Shown piece by piece: positions 58,184 through 64,000 of a stretch of DNA of 64,000 nucleotides; the first letter of the stretch is position 1, and every line of letters begins with the position of its first letter. The translations under genes were made by a program, and so were the position numbers. Below the pieces are notes generated by a model. That model had not been told where the DNA came from. It ran no database searches and was given only the letters and a program-made list of their open reading frames with translations. This DNA is from Nageia nagi (Eukaryota > Pinophyta), in NCBI GenBank assembly GCA_050084985.1, contig JBITNC010000001.1:125364001-125428000 (forward strand), given 5' to 3'.

Positions 58184-59500
58184 TGTAGATGCCTAAAAAT
58201 GATTTATTATTTATTTAATAAATCAAATTTAGACTTCCTAAATTAATTAATGCAATATTACATATATCAAGATAAAGTTGATATTACAATGCAATGTCAT
58301 GTGTTATATTAAATGTTATATCATGTATCATTGTAACGATCCACTCAACAAAAATTATTATGACCTTGATGACCTTGGGAGATTTGAATTAAATTTCAAG
58401 ATGATTTATGATTTGAAATGGATTATGAATGGTTTTATGCATCATTTGTGTTGAATTTATACTTTCTTAGAGGTTATTGTGACATAGGTAATAGGTTGAC
58501 CAACATGGTTATTAGGAAGGAGACCCTAGGGCACCAAACACGAGTTGGTTAAGGGGAACGGATTGGTAAGTGTGAGGAAATGATTGGCATAGATTCATTA
58601 ACATCCATGATGATCTTCATAGATCATATATATGCATGTTACCATTATTATACATTATATTCAATTTCAATGTTATGTGTATGTGTAGGCACTAACAAAT
58701 TACCTTATAGGAAGAATGGTCATCATAGGTATATTCCCATTATTTGAATTTTAATTTTTACCAATGGAATTTAGTCTTTACAACAATAAATTTAGGAGAA
58801 AGATAAAATTTTAGGGTTAAAGGATTTTTTGTCATTTCATGGAGGTTACAAGGCTATTTTGGTACCTTACTAAAATAATTAAGAAATAAACCCAGACAAT
58901 TTTATCTTCTTTTGTTAGGTGTAAAATGATTGATAGAATCTTTTATTTACTAATGTAAGGTGTGAAATTATTTTGGAGGGCATAGGAAAATACAAACAAA
59001 TTGTCCAAACCCCTACAAAAATAATAAAATCCCAACACCTTACATATAAATTAGTTGATTTGGAAAAATAGTTATTTATTTTGGATGTATTATATCCACT
59101 CTTAACTATAAATACTTGAAGACCTTGAAAAAGGGGAATATCTCAAGAAGAAAAAGAAAAGGGGATTTTGGTTAACATTGATCTAGAAGTTTTTATTTCC
59201 TCTTCAACTTTGATTATCAGGTGCTCCTCTAACTATAATATTTATTTGTTATAGTTCAATCATATTTATAATTGATATACCATTATTCATATATTTTTTT
59301 TTAAATATGAGATCAACTATCACATGTAAATGGCATAGTACAATTTGATTTTATCTTGAAATATTATTGTGATGCTAGTTGTTAATCTCCTATTATATTG
59401 TTTTCTTTAGACTTTAGTATGGAAAAGTAATCATGGAGGGGAGGCAACCTAACATGACTTGTACCATACTCCTCCATCCCTACTCTAAATAGATTCCTTT
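58184..59500 (+). repeat. Gypsy-like 3' LTR, end not located
   Basis: Starts TGTAGATGCCTAAAAATGAT. The first about 130 bp match 1650-1770, then the two differ. A TATA box (CTATAAATAC, about 59107) lies about 920 bp in, against about 205 bp for other LTRs here, so this LTR either belongs to another subfamily or contains an insertion. I could not find its end, and 59500 is a placeholder. Confidence 0.5.
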
Positions 59501-59899
59501 CTCTATGAATTATCAAGAGTGGTCAAACTTCATACTCGCTATACTCTTTCAAATTGAATTGTGGCCTTGAAAATTTGGTCACCCTATTACACACCCTTTC
59601 TCCTCTTAGATACTCATATTTTCATGTCATTGCTAAGTATTTTCTAGAGTTGCTCTTATTTATCTTTTTATCTTCATTTGGAATACTTGGGGAAGAATAC
59701 AATGTTGTGGGAAGTTTTTAAAATGCGCAAATCGGTCTTGGAATGGAATTACAAATCATAGCGTACATTCCTGAAGTAGGATAAATAAGTTTGGAGAGGA
59801 TTATGTTAGATATGTTAGTTCTTTTGTATCATCGATCTTTGGAAGAGTCTTTAAGGGAAATAGTCTATTATATAAGATGAGTATTCCATAGACAATATT

Positions 59900-61450
59900 C
59901 TCTGGGAATGAGAACTGCATTCAATGAAGCGATTTGTCAAATTATCTGGAGATCATTTTTAGTGCATTCAAATGAGACTACGTTCAATGAGGCATTATGA
60001 TCCCTCTAGCATAGTCATTTTGTTTTATGATTGTGTTCTTAATGAGGCATTTTATCAAATGATTCATTAGCCCTTTCAATATATTCAATCATCACATTTT
60101 GATGAGGCATTAAACTATGCATAGGTACTTTCAACATACTCCAGGTGTTTTATTAAACTATTTGTAGGCCCTTTAACATATATGTTATGGGCATCCTTTG
60201 CAAATCATGAATCTTGAAGATGGCTCTAATGTATTAATTGCTAACTAGGGGATTAGCTAAGGGTAGGACCCTAACATTCCATGATGCTTAGGTTCTATTT
60301 GAATTTATTTTGACTTATTACATAGCACCCTCATTATCCACCCCACAATAGCTCACTTACTATGTCTCACCAAGTACTAGGGATGAAATTTGGACCAAAC
60401 AAGAATAGGTAAAGCTTTCAAATCTAGCTCGTATATCATAATGAGCCTAGATTTTCTTCCAGGGGACTATAGGCATAATTATTTGGATCATGACCATGAG
60501 CTTTATCTATGCATGGTAGAGAAAAGCATTTCGATGAGCCAATGGTTAAACAAACTATAGCAACTTTCAATGTGCCAAGCAATTTTGTTAAACAATTCAC
60601 AAGCCCTTTCAATGTATCTACTCTGCGACCACTATTTTTCGTATGATGGCACCTTGATAAGAGATTTTGTCAACCAATTACCAGGTCCTTTTAACACATC
60701 CTACATCCATGAAATTGCACTTGATGAGGCCTTTTATCAAACAATTCATTATCTTTTTAGTTTATCCCTTTTATGTGTATTAGTGATCATTATAGACCAT
60801 GAGCTTGCATTTGATGAGGTGCTCTGCCAAACAATACATAGGTCCTTTCAACATAGTAAATGAGACTACATATTGATGAGGCAGGTTGTCAAACTATTCA
60901 CAAGTCTTCTCAATACATTTCAATGAGGCATTTGGCCCCTTTATGTTTCCATACCACCTTTCAATTAGGCATTATGCCAAATAATTCAAAGGCCTCTTGA
61001 TTGTACCCATTTTGTTCAAATCTCTATGATGCATATTTTTAAGCTATTGATAGGCCTCTACTACATATCCACTTGAGCATATTTATACAATTTGATGAGG
61101 TATTTTATCAAAACATTCATCCTTCCAACATATTTGTTTGTCGCATTATACATATTACTACAATTTAATGAGCCATTTTGTCAAAGAATTCATAGACCCT
61201 TTACTGTATCCATTTGAGCATAACTTGCATCCAAGGAATTCCATAAGTATGTATTTTTGGAGGCATTTTATCAAAAAATTCATGGGTTCTCTAAACTTAT
61301 CCATCTATTTCATATTTTATATGAGATTGCAAGTAATTTACAAGCCCTTTCAATTTATCTACTTGTTTCATATCATACGATCATTACTTTACATGACAAT
61401 GCATTTTGATGAGGTATTTTGTCAAACAATTCAAAAGCCATCCCAATATG
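59900..61450. repeat. Irregular tandem array, about 17 units with a GATGAGGCATTTTGTCAAAC core
   Basis: The core TTGATGAGGCATTTTGTCAA, followed by ACAATTCATAGGCCCTTTCA and a variable spacer, recurs about 17 times. Examples are near 59984, 60045, 60098, 60585, 60720, 60810, 60873, 61090, 61167, 61260 and 61408. Spacing is irregular (about 45-150 bp). Copies are diverged, so the array is old. Open frames within it (60570-60863, 61138-61473) follow from the repeat and are not genes. Confidence 0.7.
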
Positions 61451-61499
61451 TTAGAATGAATCAAGGAAAATAATAAATCATAACCCCTTTAAACACCAA

Positions 61500-64000
61500 A
61501 GTGATTGATGTTTTGGGACCTCTTTAGAGGCAAATTAATTGTGGACATAATTTTTAACCTAAACATTGATTTTGAAACTCAAAAAGGTAGTATTGAAGTT
61601 AATCAAGTTTCAAAGGGTAGTTTAAATGGTTCTTTAAAATAACAACTTTTCCTATTATAAATTATTTATATAGGATTATTAGAGATTATGGTAATTATTT
61701 GATAGGAAGACATATTGATTTCTTACTATCAAATGGACACCTTCATAGAAATTGGGATTTGAGATAATTATGCTTACATTTATTTTCATTCTTGTTATTA
61801 TAAATCTATATGATAAATGTATAGGATAAGTTATAATTATACTATGACAAATATTTTAGTGAATGTGCTATATTCAGGTTTGAATAATATTCATAATTTT
61901 ATTAGTAATACGAAACATGAGAATATTACTTGGGCTCGAAAGAAAATTTGATAAAATCCATAAAATTGAAATGGAGTGATTGTGCTTGGTTATAGAAGTA
62001 TAATTTTTGACATTAATGATCTTTGGCTTATGTTTGACTCCATGATCAAGGAATATAGGTAGTCTTTTGAAATACCTAGAGCCTATCGAGATCTAAAATG
62101 TAGTATTGTTTGGAATGAAATTACTTGAAAATTTGAATAATGGTTTAGATTAGGATGATGCATGAGAATAATTACTAGATTCCATGATCGAGGAAGATAG
62201 CTAGTCTCTATCGAGACATAAAACATATTGAGATCAACATGGAAGATTAAATTGTATGATATATTTGCATCTACGATAGGATACATCTCATAAGAAAAAA
62301 GAGTTATCCTAATCCTCATACAAATCTAACTAAATCCTAGTACTCAACACCATGTCATCTTGGTTCTCTTGGTCGAAAGCTTGATCAAGGAAGAGAGAAT
62401 ATGGATGGAGACTCATCAAAGGATGAAGATGGTGATGAAGAACCCCTTCAAAGTGGATATTTCTATGTAAATAGGGTTATTGCAAGTTGTACAATAATGG
62501 AAAACTCTAATGATGGAAGGAACAATGACTTGTGGAAGATGTTATGACCACAATTAATGATGAGAATAATAATAGATGTATTCATTGTCTAAGTGAATTA
62601 ATGGGATACCTTATCAATTGCAAAAGTAAGTTCCTCTGCATGATATGATGTACTCTATCCCTTTATCAACAATGACGTTTTGAAATACTTGTCTCCAAAA
62701 TATGATCAAAGTTAGGAACTATAGAGATATATCCTTGTAACAAATCGAATATGCCTCATTTATGGTGAACTATGTTAAGATTTTAAGCTTTAAGGAAATT
62801 TTGGATGATGTATCAAAGTAAAAGAAATTAAATTCATTTAGGATATAGTTTAGAATTATACTACATGAAAGGAATAGGATATCTCGTAAAATATTCACCA
62901 GGACACAAATAGTTCATCATTAGAAATTAAAAGTATGATGAGACATTCCAATTAGTAAATAATCAAGTATGAGTTTTCATAGGGTTACACACCTAAGATA
63001 TGAAAAGGTCAAAGCCATGATGTTTTAATTGGAATTAGTGATGATATAAGGTTACCAAGTAAAGAAAAGAAGATATAATCTTCTACCCTTGGAGAATTAC
63101 ATTGAAAATAGATGGAAGTTAGCACAAACCTAATCAATGTATTAGGATATGGACATACCCTATATTGTATGAAGGAAACCTAAATGAAGATCAAAGTAGG
63201 ACCTTGAATGAATACGAATGATTAAATATCAAGTATTGATGGATTGAAAAATATATAGAAATTTGATTCTAGAGAGAAAAACTAGACATAACTATCTTTG
63301 GTTTGATAAAAGATAATAAATTACTCCTTGATTAAGTTATACTCTACATCACACTTCCTTGATAGAATTAGTCACTTTTTAAGCATATCAAGACTTGTTA
63401 TTGTTCTCTTCATATTTTGTATTTTTAAAGTAATGTTCATTCTCCTATTACTACATTTAAGGGGTTTTGCATCATCCAATGTGTCAAACCCTAGTGTATT
63501 TTATTTCCTTTTTTTAGTCATCGAGTTGATACCTAACTTGAAACTAAGGGGAGAATCAAATGATATGTCATTTTAGGCATCATCATTTTTTATGAAATGT
63601 CAAATAATGTGTCTTATATTGGATTCACATTGTATCATATTTTAATGCTAATTGCATCAAGTCAATTGACTCTTAAAATATCAATATTTAGATGCAATTT
63701 GAGTCAATAGGGTGACTCTTAAAATGTTAAAAAATTATAGGAATGAGGAAGATTTCTTGTTTGCATTATGCATCTTGTCAAATAGTTTGCTTGTGTTCCT
63801 TCCACTTTTTTCATATATGTCTAACAAGGCACTCACAAGCACAATATCTAATAAAAATTTGATTTTAAAGAGTCTTTGATGTATGTATAAATCCTTTTGC
63901 AAATCTCTTAATTTGGTGCTTGCTTTGAAGATGCTAGGAAAAGTTAATTCATTTGGTTGGATTATTGTTGATGTTTATTGCATTTGGTGAAATAGTTTCA
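61500..64000. other. No recognisable feature
   Basis: AT-rich sequence with scattered G/A-rich stretches (62380-62470). The open frames at 62083-62319 (minus) and 63328-63576 (plus) have intergenic composition and no motif. This may be retrotransposon interior too decayed to read. Confidence 0.4.

Noticed and set aside
60570-61473. Two open frames of about 100 codons
   Set aside because: They coincide with the repeat array at 59900-61450, and the repeat unit explains the periodic residues.

Overview
The window looks like intergenic DNA of a plant nuclear genome with a large repeat load. It is very AT-rich (about 30% GC by eye). It is dominated by decayed LTR retrotransposons of plant type: Ty3/gypsy of the Tat-like lineage, with a second RNase H before integrase, and Ty1/copia with an initiator-tRNA-Met-like primer site. 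Between them lie scraps of plant genes: plant mobile domain (PMD) proteins, a VAL/HSI2-type Cys-rich exon and a small intron-containing gene for a secreted peptide. The species cannot be fixed from this sequence.

Most of the window is one stack of nested insertions, read from target duplications and element order. (1) The outermost layer is a gypsy-like LTR, start near 1650, which resumes at 50557 and ends at 50777. It is followed by a gag remnant (51100-53230), an antisense PMD pseudogene (about 56260-54130) and a polypurine tract plus LTR start at 58168-58184. (2) Inside its 5' LTR sits gypsy A, 2143-50551, with a perfect 5-bp target duplication CATGC (2138-2142, 50552-50556). (3) Gypsy A is split in its RNase H domain by about 38.5 kb (6650 to about 45158), with TATTTG repeated at both edges. 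(4) That insert carries gene-like fragments and a second copy of the same family, gypsy A1 (12888-32770, target duplication ATATA/GTATA). (5) A1 is split by a minus-strand copia element (17780-29146, AAATA/AAGTA). (6) The copia element holds an inverted extra copy of its own reverse transcriptase-RNase H-LTR end. The two junctions of that copy carry the same 5-bp duplication (CAATT) in inverted orientation, the mark of integration of the element, or a sister copy, into itself.

The gene-like island inside the insert (about 32.8-45.1 kb) is the part least like ordinary retrotransposon filler. It contains a badly decayed unknown gene, an apparently intact 88-residue secreted-peptide gene flanked by two 150-bp hairpin MITEs (one with perfect 62-bp arms), three unrelated gene fragments, a block of 60-200 bp occurring three times next to different fragments, and a 901-bp tandem duplication built of shorter repeats.

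Almost every protein-like frame in the repeats is broken, and many stops are TAG, TAA or TGA where Gln, Trp or Arg is expected. This agrees with C-to-T decay of methylated DNA. No rRNA or tRNA genes and no CRISPR arrays were seen. The long gaps at 6650-8400, 9125-11880, 37230-38600, 39010-40270 and 61500-64000 gave no recognisable feature.
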